Part shown: positions 14,749 through 23,703 of the stretch, in pieces
How the letters are laid out: every line of letters starts with the position of its first letter
How positions within the stretch are numbered: position 1 is the stretch's first letter
From: UMGS1590 sp963558655
GTDB lineage: Bacteria; Bacillota; Peptococcia; Peptococcales; Peptococcaceae
Assembly: GCA_963558655.1 (NCBI GenBank)
Contig: CAUWHJ010000014.1
Coordinates: 1 to 64,000 of the forward strand
Length of the DNA stretch: 64,000 nucleotides
Direction: 5' to 3'
Made by a program: the position numbers and the translations under genes
Notes under the pieces: generated by a model
What the model was told of the DNA's origin: nothing
What the model saw: the letters and a program-made list of their open reading frames with translations, nothing else
Database searches by the model: none

Positions 14749-16099
14749 TTATCAGCGCGCGGCGATGAAGTGGATCGTTGATAAGCCAAAATGTGGGCTG
14801 TTTTTGGACATGGGCCTTGGGAAGACGGTGACTACACTGACGGCATTGGACTATCTCATGTACCAGGAATTCGAGATCGACAAGGCTCTAGTCGTTGCGC
14901 CGAAGCGCGTGGTCACGGATACCTGGGCGCGCGAGTGTCAGAAATGGGATCATTTGAACCATCTCGAGGTTTCGCCGATCGTCGGGACACCTCGAGAACG
15001 ACGCGCAGCCATTCGCCGGCAGGCAGATATTTATCTTGTCAGCCGCGATAACATCAAGTGGCTGATTGAGACATTGGACGGTGTCTGGCCTTATGATGTG
15101 CTTGTTCTCGATGAGCTGTCGAGCTTCAAGAATCCGCAAACGAATCGCTTCAAGGCCCTGCGCAAGGTTGCCTATAAGTGCAAGCGCGTGATCGGCCTCA
15201 CTGGCACGCCGGCGCCAAACGGCTATACAGATCTATGGAGCCAGATTTATCTACTGGATCAGGGCAAGCGTCTGGGGAAAACGTTGACTGATTTTCGACG
15301 CCGGTACTGTGAAGCGATCCGGTATCCATACTTTGTGAAATGGTCAGTGCCGAAGGAACATCTTCACGACATCGACAGGAAGATCTCAGACATCTGCATC
15401 AGCATGACAGCGAAGGATTATCTCAAGCTGCCGCCGGTGTACAGCATTATCACGAATGTTACGTTGGACAAGAAAGCACAACGCGCCTATGATGAGATGA
15501 AACAGGAAGCCGTGCTTGAGCTGGCTGGTACCGAGATCATCGGCGTGACCGCTGCAGCGCTTATGAACAAGCTGCTGCAGATCGCCGGCGGTGCAGTATA
15601 TGACGAAGACGGTGCTGTGACTGAGATCCACGATGCGAAGCTGGAAGCCCTTGAGCAGATCGTAGAAGAATCACAGGGGCAACCGGTGTTGGTGTTCTAC
15701 AGTTATAAGTTTGATGTTGATAGGATCCGTCAACGCTTTTCTGAGGTACGAACATTGGAAACGGATCAAGATATCACAGACTGGAACGCTGGGAAAGTGC
15801 CTGTCATGTTGGCTCATCCTGCGAGCTGTGGTCACGGCCTCAATCTCCAACAAGGCGGTCACATTATCGTGTGGTTTGGTCCGACGTGGAGCTTGGAGCT
15901 TTACCAGCAAGCAAACGCCCGGCTTAATCGCCAAGGCCAGGATAAACCCGTGATGATTTATCATCTCATCGCAACAGGTACCGTGGATGAGCGCGTCATG
16001 GTGGCATTGGAAAATAAGTCAACGACACAGGCCGCGTTGATCGATTGCGTCAAGGCCGAGATTGGAAGTGTAAAACATGTGGAAAAAGCAGCCGTGTAA
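14729..16099 (+). CDS. SNF2-like DEAD-box helicase/translocase
   Basis: A 456-residue superfamily 2 ATPase starting at GTG 14729 (VEFVPHDYQRAAM), with AGGAGGTGGAG before it. Motifs: Q-motif HDYQ, Walker A LDMGLGKTVT, motif II LVLDELSSFK (DELS variant), motif III LTGTPAPNG, and motif VI NARLNRQGQ followed by ATGTVDERV. The order VRR-NUC then SNF2 helicase is a standard phage pair thought to process branched DNA. Length is normal. Confidence 0.95.
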   Translation: MEFVPHDYQRAAMKWIVDKPKCGLFLDMGLGKTVTTLTALDYLMYQEFEIDKALVVAPKRVVTDTWARECQKWDHLNHLEVSPIVGTPRERRAAIRRQADIYLVSRDNIKWLIETLDGVWPYDVLVLDELSSFKNPQTNRFKALRKVAYKCKRVIGLTGTPAPNGYTDLWSQIYLLDQGKRLGKTLTDFRRRYCEAIRYPYFVKWSVPKEHLHDIDRKISDICISMTAKDYLKLPPVYSIITNVTLDKKAQRAYDEMKQEAVLELAGTEIIGVTAAALMNKLLQIAGGAVYDEDGAVTEIHDAKLEALEQIVEESQGQPVLVFYSYKFDVDRIRQRFSEVRTLETDQDITDWNAGKVPVMLAHPASCGHGLNLQQGGHIIVWFGPTWSLELYQQANARLNRQGQDKPVMIYHLIATGTVDERVMVALENKSTTQAALIDCVKAEIGSVKHVEKAAV

Positions 16100-16274
16100 A
16101 GAATGTACGATTAGACACCCATCGTGCCACATGCAGTGCCAGCCTTATATGGCGTGGCGCGAGTGGTATGACGATGTGAAAGAAAAGCAGCGAGAGGATC
16201 ACGAATGGGCGGAAATCAAAAGCCATCGTGAAGACCGTTTTAGAAAGCAGAAGAAAGGACGGTATAAAAAATGA
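16077..16274 (+). CDS. Small Cys-rich hypothetical protein (65 aa)
   Basis: An N-terminal cysteine cluster (PCKECTIRHPSCHMQC) that could bind zinc, then a highly charged helix with many K, R, E and W. It overlaps the helicase end by 23 bases and its stop overlaps the MazG-like start. Small Cys-rich proteins occur at this spot in many Bacillota phages. Function unknown. Confidence 0.7.
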   Translation: MWKKQPCKECTIRHPSCHMQCQPYMAWREWYDDVKEKQREDHEWAEIKSHREDRFRKQKKGRYKK

Positions 16275-16768
16275 ACTTGACTGAATACGCAGAATGGGTA
16301 TGGCAGCGACACGAACCTGATCCGGTGTATGTGGGATTTTATTGGGACAATCTCAGAGAAGCCTGCGAGGGCCTTGCCAGTGAAAGTGGTGAGCTGTTGC
16401 AGTGTCAGAGAAAGATGACTTACGAGCGAACCATGATACCGCCGGGTGAATTTCTGATCGAGGCGGCGGATGTTCTACACTATCTGGCACTGTTCTGTCG
16501 GCAGGCCGGTGTCGGCGTGGATGATCTGGCAAACATCAATATGAGTAAGTTGAAAGCTCGAGATCTCGGACGGCAAGCAGATTTTGAAATGATGTTTCGT
16601 GCGTGGAAGCCGGAAGTCGAACTGTTGAGAGAGTATCTTGATCGCGTGAATCGAATGACGGTTCTGATGTGTACGGAGGGTGATGCGGATGAGCCCATGC
16701 AGTGGTGGTGGTATGACCAGAAAGGGAAGGTGAAAAATGACAGCGAAGGAACAACTGAACGAGATTAG
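16271..16768 (+). CDS. MazG-like nucleotide pyrophosphohydrolase
   Basis: A 165-residue all-alpha NTP-PPase. The EACEGLASESGELLQ segment gives the ExxxE metal site and EAADVLHYLAL the second E-x2-D; NINMSKLKAR is the nucleotide-binding end of the fold. It probably hydrolyses (d)NTPs or alarmone-type nucleotides during infection. The C-terminal 60 residues (WKPEVELLREYLDRVNRM) extend beyond the usual domain. Start at 16271 with SD AGAAAGGACGG, overlapping the previous stop. Confidence 0.85.
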   Translation: MNLTEYAEWVWQRHEPDPVYVGFYWDNLREACEGLASESGELLQCQRKMTYERTMIPPGEFLIEAADVLHYLALFCRQAGVGVDDLANINMSKLKARDLGRQADFEMMFRAWKPEVELLREYLDRVNRMTVLMCTEGDADEPMQWWWYDQKGKVKNDSEGTTERD

Positions 16769-17162
16769 GTATATGGGGTTGGAGATTGATGTGCTGCAGG
16801 AGGAGGTTATGCGGCTGCGGCAGGAAGCGGAGGGCATCAAGGCGATGGCACTCTCGGACATGCCGAAGGGCGGTCAGCCGAAGGACGCGGCGGCGATCAT
16901 CGCGGAGGTGGCGGATTTGCAGCGCATACGCTATGCGCTGACGTTGGAACGGATGGAGAAGCGTGAGCAGGCGATGGTGGTCATCACCAGGATGGAGGAT
17001 GGGGATCAGCGCGCGGTGTTAATCATGCGTTACATTCTCGGGAAATCGTGGAACGATATTGCCGATGAGATGCATTACTCCATGCGTGGCATCTTCAAAA
17101 TTCACGGACAAGCTTTACAGGAATTTGAGCAAGTGTGCAGTAAAGTGCAGTTCGATCTGTGA
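16737..17162 (+). CDS. DUF1492/ArpU-like late transcription regulator
   Basis: A 141-residue protein with an N-terminal coiled coil (EIRYMGLEIDVLQEEVMRLRQ) and a sigma-70 region 4-like C-terminal HTH (YILGKSWNDIADEMHYSMRG). DUF1492/ArpU proteins are the last gene of early operons in many Bacillota phages and are thought to switch on late genes. It overlaps the MazG-like gene by 32 bases, and a terminator follows at 17252. Confidence 0.85.
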   Translation: MTAKEQLNEIRYMGLEIDVLQEEVMRLRQEAEGIKAMALSDMPKGGQPKDAAAIIAEVADLQRIRYALTLERMEKREQAMVVITRMEDGDQRAVLIMRYILGKSWNDIADEMHYSMRGIFKIHGQALQEFEQVCSKVQFDL

Positions 17163-17251
17163 TATCATGTAATTGGGTTTTAAGGGGCCAAAAGTGGTTT
17201 TTCTGGTTGATCATTCCCCTTTCATTTTTGACACCTCCTTTTTTTATGATA

Positions 17252-17283
17252 ACCGCGCTTTAGGTAGAGGCGCGGTATTTTTA
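17252..17283 (+). terminator. Terminator ending the early operon
   Basis: ACCGCGC (17252-17258) pairs with GCGCGGT (17270-17276), then a T run. It separates the early and late blocks. Confidence 0.8.
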
Positions 17284-17318
17284 TACCCAAAATTCAGCAA
17301 GGAAAGGTGGCGGTATCG

Positions 17319-18371
17319 ATGCAACTCATCTATAAGCCTCTTCACAATCTCCGACCATATGATAAAAATCCGCGTAATAATGCCGCCGCCGTTCCATATG
17401 TTGCTAACAGCATCAAGACATTCGGCTTTAAGGTGCCGATCATTGTTGATAGAGACGATGTGATCGTCTGCGGGCACACACGTGCTGAAGCAGCCAAACA
17501 ACTTGGCATGACAGAGGTACCTTGCGTCGTGGCCGATGACCTGACGCCGGATCAGATTCAAGCATTTCGCCTGGCGGACAACAAAGTCAGTGAGCTGGCC
17601 GAATGGGATACAGATCTTCTGGCCGACGAGCTGGATGATCTCGATGATTGGGACATGGACGATTTTGGCTTTTTGGATGACGACGATGAAGACATCTTCG
17701 CCGAGGAAGAAGAAATGGAAGCGCCTGAGTCGAAGAAAGAGAATGAACGACTGCGCACCGATCGAGCTTACAACCTGGACCTGATTGATCCATATGGATT
17801 AGCCGGAAAATATGAGATGCCGATCATTGAGAATGACCACTTCATTCCTGACAAATTGATCTCGTTCAACTACGCCCTGACCAGCAAGGAAAAACATGTG
17901 GGCGTTCATTTTTTCGTGGACGACTATCAGTTTGAGCGCGTGTGGAACGATCCGGAGGGCTATGTGGATACCCTGAGCCAATACGATTGTGTGTTCAGCC
18001 CAGATTTTAGTTTATATACAGAGATGCCTCTAGCGATGAAGATATGGAACGTGTATCGCAGTCGTTTAGTGGGCAATTTTTATCAGCAGATGGGGCTCAA
18101 GGTGATTCCTACACTCAGCTGGTGTGAGCCGGCGACATATGAATTTTGCTTTGATGGTATCCCCAAAAGGAGCATCGTTGCCATCTCTACCATCGGCGTC
18201 AAGCAGGACAAAAAGGCCATGCAGATATGGCTGGATGGTATGGATGAGATGATGCAGCGCATTCAGCCGCAGGTCGTCATCGAGTATGGCGGCGATGTGG
18301 GATATGACTATGGAAAAACGCGCGTCGTGCGCTTCGGCAACACGAATGCAGAGAGGATGGCTAAGCTATGA
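17319..18371 (+). CDS. ParB/Srx-domain protein fused to DUF4417
   Basis: Two domains. Residues about 4-95 are a ParB/sulfiredoxin-like nuclease domain (LIYKPLHNLRPYDKNPRNN, FKVPIIVDRDDVIVCGHTR, GMTEVPCVVADDL). After an extremely acidic linker (about 100-145, with DDLDDWDMDD) comes a DUF4417 domain (about 160-350, with PALSFNYALT-like SFNYALTSKEK and CVFSPDFSLY). ParB-type proteins at the head of phage packaging blocks often pair with DNA methylation or modification, but no methylase is present. ATG 17319 is chosen because AAAGG lies 11 bases before it; the GTG at 17307 touches the SD. Confidence 0.85.
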   Translation: MQLIYKPLHNLRPYDKNPRNNAAAVPYVANSIKTFGFKVPIIVDRDDVIVCGHTRAEAAKQLGMTEVPCVVADDLTPDQIQAFRLADNKVSELAEWDTDLLADELDDLDDWDMDDFGFLDDDDEDIFAEEEEMEAPESKKENERLRTDRAYNLDLIDPYGLAGKYEMPIIENDHFIPDKLISFNYALTSKEKHVGVHFFVDDYQFERVWNDPEGYVDTLSQYDCVFSPDFSLYTEMPLAMKIWNVYRSRLVGNFYQQMGLKVIPTLSWCEPATYEFCFDGIPKRSIVAISTIGVKQDKKAMQIWLDGMDEMMQRIQPQVVIEYGGDVGYDYGKTRVVRFGNTNAERMAKL

Positions 18372-18396
18372 ACCAACAGCTGAGGAGTGTGATTTG

Positions 18397-18780
18397 ATGG
18401 GTGGTAGAGGAGCTAGTAGCGCTTCAGGCAGAAGGAGATCTGGCGGTGGTGTAAAAAATCGTGGTGTGACCATTGGTACCCCTGGTACGGGTATGCAAGT
18501 CACCAGCGAGGGTAGATTGAATGGAAAAATCTATTTCGTAAATAATTATGGGGAGTACCGCGATTATGATCAGCCATCGCGTGTTTTAAACCATGCTGCC
18601 GTTCAAAGAATGGTGCAAAGTGGAAATGCGAGATTTCTGAAACAAAATGAAATGACGTCCTTGAATAATGCACGTGACGGGTGGCAGGCTAATAAACCCG
18701 GCTATGAATTGTATGGGTATGATCAAAGCGATATACGAGGAAGAAGTAAATTAGTGTATAGACCGAGACAAAGTAGGTGA
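18397..18780 (+). CDS. Gly-rich-leader hypothetical protein (127 aa)
   Basis: The start at 18397 (MGGRGASSASGRRRSGGG) has GAGGAG about nine bases before; the earlier frame overlaps the upstream gene. Proteins starting MGGRGxSS are frequent next to terminase genes in Bacillota phages. The body ends with a strand/turn-rich domain (NNARDGWQANKPGYELYGYD). Function unknown; the basic Gly/Ser-rich leader suggests nucleic-acid contact. Confidence 0.65.
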   Translation: MGGRGASSASGRRRSGGGVKNRGVTIGTPGTGMQVTSEGRLNGKIYFVNNYGEYRDYDQPSRVLNHAAVQRMVQSGNARFLKQNEMTSLNNARDGWQANKPGYELYGYDQSDIRGRSKLVYRPRQSR

Positions 18781-18786
18781 TGAGAC

Positions 18787-19128
18787 ATGGCTAAGAGGGG
18801 ACGACCTCAGAAAGAGATTGATCAGAAAGAGTTTGAAAAGCTCTGTGAGCTGCAGTGCACACAAGATGAGATCTGTGGTTGGTTCGACATCACCGACAAA
18901 ACACTGAACGCCTGGTGCAAACGCACATACAAAGCGAATTTTTCCGAAGTATTTGCGCAAAAACGCGGAAAAGGGAAAATAGCACTCAGGCGTTATCAAT
19001 TCCAGCAAGCAAAAAAGAATGCGACAATGGCTATTTGGCTTGGCAAACAATGGCTAGGTCAGACAGACCAAGTTAAGGTACAAACTCAGGCAATTCCGGT
19101 TGTGATCGAAAATGACCTCGAAGACTGA
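18787..19128 (+). CDS. terS: Terminase small subunit
   Basis: A 113-residue DNA-packaging protein: N-terminal HTH (LQCTQDEICGWFDITDKTLNAW) for recognition of the packaging site, helical middle and short C-terminal tail. A basic MAKRGRPQKEID start is typical for the family. It overlaps the large subunit by 17 bases. Confidence 0.9.
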   Translation: MAKRGRPQKEIDQKEFEKLCELQCTQDEICGWFDITDKTLNAWCKRTYKANFSEVFAQKRGKGKIALRRYQFQQAKKNATMAIWLGKQWLGQTDQVKVQTQAIPVVIENDLED

Positions 19129-20389
19129 ACAGATAACAACACGAAATATTAAGCTGTCGGATATCGTCGGTGGCGGCTACAAAGAGTTTTGGAATTTCAA
19201 AGGCCGCTACCGTGTGTGTAAAGGCAGCCGTGCCAGCAAGAAAAGCAAAACCACGGCGCTGAATTTCATCGTGCGCATGATGCAGTACCCGCTCGCCAAT
19301 ATGTTGGTTGTGCGCAAGGTCTATAGCACCCTGGCGAACAGCTGTTTCACCGAGCTCAAGTGGGCCATCCACCGCTTGGGCGTTGAAGAATATTGGGAAT
19401 TTAAGCGCAATCCGCTCGAAATGACCTATCTGCCGACCGGCCAGAAGATTTATTTTCGCGGCATGGATGATGGTTTGAAGATCACATCCATCACCGTGGA
19501 AGTTGGATACCTTTGCTGGTGCTGGATCGAAGAAGCGTATGAGCTATCGAATGAAAACCAGTTCAACCTTTTAGATGAATCTATCCGTGGCGCGCTGCCA
19601 CCGGAAAGCGGGCTTTTCAAACAGATCACGCTGATCTTCAACCCATGGAACGAACACCACTGGTTGAAGCAGCGCTTTTTTGATGTCAAAGATGATCCTG
19701 ATATTCTGGCGATGACCACCAACTATCTTTGTAATGAGTGGCTGGATGATTCTGACCGCCGACTTTTCGAGCGCATGAAGCGCGACAACCCAAAACGCTA
19801 CCGTGTAGCAGGCCTCGGCGAGTGGGGCGTTGTTGATGGCACCGTTTATGCGAATTGGGAAGAAAAGGCATTCAGCGTTGAGGAAGTCAGCAAGATTGTC
19901 GGCGTCAAATCTGCGTTTGGTCTGGACTTTGGCTATGTCAACGACCCATCAGCGCTCTTCTGTGGCCTTGTCAGTACAGAGAGTAAAACGATCTGGGTAT
20001 TTGATGAAATGTATGAGCACGCGCTGAGCAATGAAGACATTGCCGCAAAAATCCATGAAATGGGTTACCAGAAAGAACGTATCATCGCCGACAGCGCTGA
20101 GCCAAAATCGATCGATCGTCTCTATGACTTGGGTATCTATCGCATCGAACGCGCCAAAAAGGGCCGCGACAGCGTGCGTTATGGCATTGACAACATCCGC
20201 GATTATCATATTATCATTCATCCTAAATGCGTGAATTTCTTGACAGAAATCAGCAATTACACTTGGAAGGAAGATCCGAAGACAGGCAAAAAGCTGAATG
20301 AGCCTGTCGGTGATTTCAACCACTTGATGGACGCCATGCGCTATGCCATGGAAGGCTTCGGCGATGCGTCGGCCTTTAGTTTTGATTGA
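19112..20389 (+). CDS. terL: Terminase large subunit (PBSX family)
   Basis: A 425-residue packaging motor. The ATPase half has a Walker A variant GSRASKKSKTTA, Walker B LCWCWIEEAYE and coupling motif IFNPWN; the nuclease half has FGLDFGYVNDPSALF, IIADSAEPKSI and GDFNHLMDAMRYAME, supplying the three RNase H-fold acidic residues. The length and motifs match the Terminase_3/PBSX type, which packages by headful in most studied cases. Confidence 0.95.
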   Translation: MTSKTEQITTRNIKLSDIVGGGYKEFWNFKGRYRVCKGSRASKKSKTTALNFIVRMMQYPLANMLVVRKVYSTLANSCFTELKWAIHRLGVEEYWEFKRNPLEMTYLPTGQKIYFRGMDDGLKITSITVEVGYLCWCWIEEAYELSNENQFNLLDESIRGALPPESGLFKQITLIFNPWNEHHWLKQRFFDVKDDPDILAMTTNYLCNEWLDDSDRRLFERMKRDNPKRYRVAGLGEWGVVDGTVYANWEEKAFSVEEVSKIVGVKSAFGLDFGYVNDPSALFCGLVSTESKTIWVFDEMYEHALSNEDIAAKIHEMGYQKERIIADSAEPKSIDRLYDLGIYRIERAKKGRDSVRYGIDNIRDYHIIIHPKCVNFLTEISNYTWKEDPKTGKKLNEPVGDFNHLMDAMRYAMEGFGDASAFSFD

Positions 20390-21873
20390 CCTTGGAGGTG
20401 GACACCATTATTAGTCTACTTGATAAATTTTCAAACGTGTTCGCCAACCTGGGTGAGCACAGCGCGAAAAAAACAGATTACATCGAAAACGAGATTTACC
20501 AGTTCATGCATAGTCCGAAGCGTGAGGCGATGATGACTGGTGAACGCTATTATGTCGGCAACCATGACATCCTATACCGAAAGCGCGAGATGATCGGCGA
20601 GAACGGCGAACTGGAAGAAGTCAGGAATCTGCCAAACAATAAAGTGGTCAACAACCAGTATGCAAAGCTGGTCGACCAGAAAGCCAATTACCTATTGGGT
20701 AATCCGCTGTCGATCCAGACGGATAACGAAGTTTATGCCGATCTGTTGAATGAAACGCTGGGGCCGGCATTTCATCGCACGCTGAAAAACATTGGCGAGG
20801 ATGCGTTAAACTGTGGCATCGGCTGGCTCTTGGTTCATTATGACGAAAACGGTGATTTGCAGTTGAAGCGGATCCGACCTTATGAGCTGATACCCGGTTG
20901 GCAAGATGCAGAGCACACGATCCTTGATTTTGCCATCCGCATTTACCCTGTTATCGAGTGCGAGGGCATCAATGAAAATGTGGGCTGGCGTGTTGAGGTT
21001 TTCGATAAAACCGGCATTACTTATTACGAGTACGATGGTGCGCTAAAACCTTGCGAGCCATACCACGAGAATTACATTACGCAGATTACTGGTGATAGTG
21101 AGATCGGCTTTAATTGGGATAACATACCGCTGATCGCGTTCAAATACAACAGTAAAGAGATCCCGCTGATTAAGAAATGCAAGGTGCTGCAGGATGGGTT
21201 CAACGTCATGATGAGTGACTTCGAAAACAACATGCAGGAAGACGCCAGAAATACAATCCTAGTGCTCACCAACTATGATGGTGAAAACCTTGGCGAGTTC
21301 CGGCGTAACCTTGCCACTTTTGGCGCGGTGAAGGTCAGAAACACCGGCGAAACGCGCGGCGGTGTTAGCACGCTGCAAGTCGAGGTCAACGCCGCCAATT
21401 ACAACCTTGTGCTGGCGCTGCTCAAGCAAGCCCTGATCGAGAATGCGATGGGGTACGATGCGAAGGACGATCGCCTGGCTGGCAATCCGAACCAAATGAA
21501 TATCCAGAGCATGTACTCGGACATCGATCTGGACGCCAACGGTATGGAGATGGAATTCCAGGCGGCGATGGCGCAGCTGGTGTGGTTCCTGAGCGCGCAT
21601 TTCGCGAACACCGGACAAGGCGATTTTGAAGGTGAGAAAGTCGATTTCACCTTTAACCGCGATGTCTTGATAAATGAATCTGAATTGATCGCCAACCTCA
21701 GAGCGTCCGAGGGCCTTATCAGCCGTGAAACCCGCATCGCAAAACATCCGTATGTGACGGATCCACAAGCTGAGCTGGAACGTATGCGGCAGGAAGAGCA
21801 AGAGTCGATACAGCAGATGATGGATTATCAGGACCTTGGTGTAGGCGGTGAGCCAGATGGTACTGAGGAATGA
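20386..21873 (+). CDS. Portal protein (SPP1 gp6-like)
   Basis: About 490 residues; NNKVVNNQYAKLVDQKANYLLGN and the repeated Q/E-rich C-terminus match SPP1-type portals, which form the dodecameric DNA gate. The start is uncertain. TTG at 20386 and 20392 have no SD, GTG 20398 lies inside the SD, and GGAGGTG (20394-20400) is ideally placed six bases before an ATT at 20407 (IISLLDKFSNVF). ATT is a rare but real initiation codon. The frame overlaps the terminase stop by four bases. Confidence 0.9.
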   Translation: MTLEVDTIISLLDKFSNVFANLGEHSAKKTDYIENEIYQFMHSPKREAMMTGERYYVGNHDILYRKREMIGENGELEEVRNLPNNKVVNNQYAKLVDQKANYLLGNPLSIQTDNEVYADLLNETLGPAFHRTLKNIGEDALNCGIGWLLVHYDENGDLQLKRIRPYELIPGWQDAEHTILDFAIRIYPVIECEGINENVGWRVEVFDKTGITYYEYDGALKPCEPYHENYITQITGDSEIGFNWDNIPLIAFKYNSKEIPLIKKCKVLQDGFNVMMSDFENNMQEDARNTILVLTNYDGENLGEFRRNLATFGAVKVRNTGETRGGVSTLQVEVNAANYNLVLALLKQALIENAMGYDAKDDRLAGNPNQMNIQSMYSDIDLDANGMEMEFQAAMAQLVWFLSAHFANTGQGDFEGEKVDFTFNRDVLINESELIANLRASEGLISRETRIAKHPYVTDPQAELERMRQEEQESIQQMMDYQDLGVGGEPDGTEE

Positions 21874-23494
21874 TGAATATTGGAAACGCCGCGCTGAACA
21901 GCTAGAAGATGCACTGAATGCTAAGAACCGTCAAACCTATGCAGAGCTCGAGCGCATCTTTGACCGAGCTATTCGCGACATCGACAAAGCCATTCGTCGG
22001 TGGTACACACGATATTTGGTGAATAACGATGATATCAACCTTGCAGAAGCCAAGCGCAGACTGGCGAAGCGCGAGTTGGAAGAATTCAAGTGGGATGTGC
22101 AAGAGTACATTCGCAAAGGTCGTGAAAACGGCGTGTCGGCCGATTGGGAAAAGCAGCTTGAAAATGCTTCGGCGCGTGTTCATATCTCACGGCTTGAGGC
22201 GCTCAAGATGGAACTGCAGCAGTACATCGAAGAGGTGTATGGGCAGGAACAAACGGCCGTGCAGCGCCACCTAGAGGATACGTACCGCGATACCTATTAC
22301 CACCAAGCCTTTGAGATTTACCAGGGCATTGGTGTTGGCTGGACCTTCGCAGAGATCGACGAGGATTATCTCGCCAAGGTGCTGGCAAAGCCCTGGGCGC
22401 CGGATCGCTATAATTTCAGTCAGCGTATCTGGAAAAACAAAGATAAGCTGTTGTCCAACGCCCACCAGATCATCAGCCGTCATCTCATTTTAGGCAGCGA
22501 TCCACAGAAGCCCATTGATGAGCTGGCGCAGGTGATGGGCGTGAGCAAGCGCAACGCTGGACGCCTGGTCATGACGGAAAGCGCTTACTTCGCCGGTGAG
22601 GCAAGGAAAGACTGTTTCAACGCGCTGGGTGTCGAGCGGTATAAGATCATCGCTACACTGGACCTTAAGACCTCTGCGATCTGCCGCGAAATGGATGGCA
22701 AGGTTTTCCGGCAATCCGAATATGAAGCCGGTACCACTGCACCACCATTCCATCCGAATTGCCGTACAACCACGGCACCCTACTATGAAGATATGGAAGG
22801 CCTCGGTGAACGTGCTGCGCGTGATCCGGAGACGGGGAAGACCTACCGCGTGCCTGCGAGCATGACGTACAACGAGTGGTATGAGAAGTACGTGGGAAGT
22901 GTGGAAAGTGAACGCACGGGTAAGCATGACAGGCGAGATCATCCAGAGATTAAGGTTAATAAACAAGCGATTAACCGCCCGGATTATAGAAGTAAATTCG
23001 ATAAACTCACAGATAATGAGGTATTAAATCAAAACCTGTATAAATCAGCGAAGGAGATCCTCAAACATCGTGATGGTACTTTTCAGGAAGACTTATACCT
23101 GCTTCATAAAGAGACCGGTCAGGTACTGTATAAAAACACCACTTCAACCGTGAAACAGGGTGTTGCCTATACAGATGCGATGCGTAAACTTGTTAAGCGA
23201 TATCCAAACCAGCTGGTCACTTTACATAACTATCCGCAAAGTATGCCACCAAGTGGGGATGACATCCACACTCAACAAATAAAAGGTTACGCTATGGGGG
23301 TTGTCGTAGGGCACGACGGCAAAGTTTTCAAATATAAAATAAATGAAAATACAAAACCATTCACTGTTATGCAGTACAAAATGGCCGTTGCCAAACACAA
23401 AGCAAAGGGTTACAATGAAGCTGAAGCGCAGGCAAGAGCGCTGCAAGACTTATCCAAAGATTACCATTTTGACTTTGAGGAAGTGAACTTTTGA
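21857..23494 (+). CDS. Head morphogenesis protein (gp7/Mu F-like) with C-terminal JAB-like domain
   Basis: About 545 residues. The N-terminal two thirds are a minor head protein: coiled coil (about 20-150), then the Mu F/SPP1 gp7 core with GRLVMTESAYFAGEARKD and the C-x2-D...H-x3-C cluster (AICREMDGKVF, PPFHPNCRTT). After about residue 355 comes a second domain with LLHKETGQVLYKN, LVTLHNYPQSMPPSGDDI and GVVVGHDGKVFKY. This matches the H-x-H...S-x2-D pattern of JAB/RadC-like or phage polymorphic toxin-like domains, but the second histidine is tyrosine. It may be an injected or head-carried effector, possibly inactive. ATG 21857 is chosen over GTG 21848. Confidence 0.85.
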   Translation: MVLRNDEYWKRRAEQLEDALNAKNRQTYAELERIFDRAIRDIDKAIRRWYTRYLVNNDDINLAEAKRRLAKRELEEFKWDVQEYIRKGRENGVSADWEKQLENASARVHISRLEALKMELQQYIEEVYGQEQTAVQRHLEDTYRDTYYHQAFEIYQGIGVGWTFAEIDEDYLAKVLAKPWAPDRYNFSQRIWKNKDKLLSNAHQIISRHLILGSDPQKPIDELAQVMGVSKRNAGRLVMTESAYFAGEARKDCFNALGVERYKIIATLDLKTSAICREMDGKVFRQSEYEAGTTAPPFHPNCRTTTAPYYEDMEGLGERAARDPETGKTYRVPASMTYNEWYEKYVGSVESERTGKHDRRDHPEIKVNKQAINRPDYRSKFDKLTDNEVLNQNLYKSAKEILKHRDGTFQEDLYLLHKETGQVLYKNTTSTVKQGVAYTDAMRKLVKRYPNQLVTLHNYPQSMPPSGDDIHTQQIKGYAMGVVVGHDGKVFKYKINENTKPFTVMQYKMAVAKHKAKGYNEAEAQARALQDLSKDYHFDFEEVNF

Positions 23495-23703
23495 TGATGA
23501 CTGAACGACTTCAAGAATATTATCGTCGCTGGCCAGAGCCTATGCAGTGGCGCGACTATGAGTACGACGGACCGCTTTCAGATGATGATCAGGAACGGCT
23601 TGACTTCGTGTTGACGTTGTCAGAAAAAGAACAACGTGTAATTTTGCTCAATGAAGGAAATTCGAAAGAAGCCGTTGACCGATTGTTTAGTAAAGATGAA
23701 TAA
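23494..23703 (+). CDS. Small acidic protein downstream of the head/JAB fusion
   Basis: About 69 residues, the ATG at 23494 overlapping the previous stop (TGATG). Acidic and helical (LSDDDQERLDFVLTLSEKEQ). A small acidic gene coupled to a toxin-like C-terminal domain is the layout of an immunity gene, but this is inference from position; a structural or chaperone role is equally possible. Confidence 0.55.
   Translation: MMTERLQEYYRRWPEPMQWRDYEYDGPLSDDDQERLDFVLTLSEKEQRVILLNEGNSKEAVDRLFSKDE

Noticed and set aside
17173..17463. Plus-strand frame after the DUF1492 gene
   Set aside because: It spans the terminator at 17252-17283 and overlaps the ParB-like gene; no SD.
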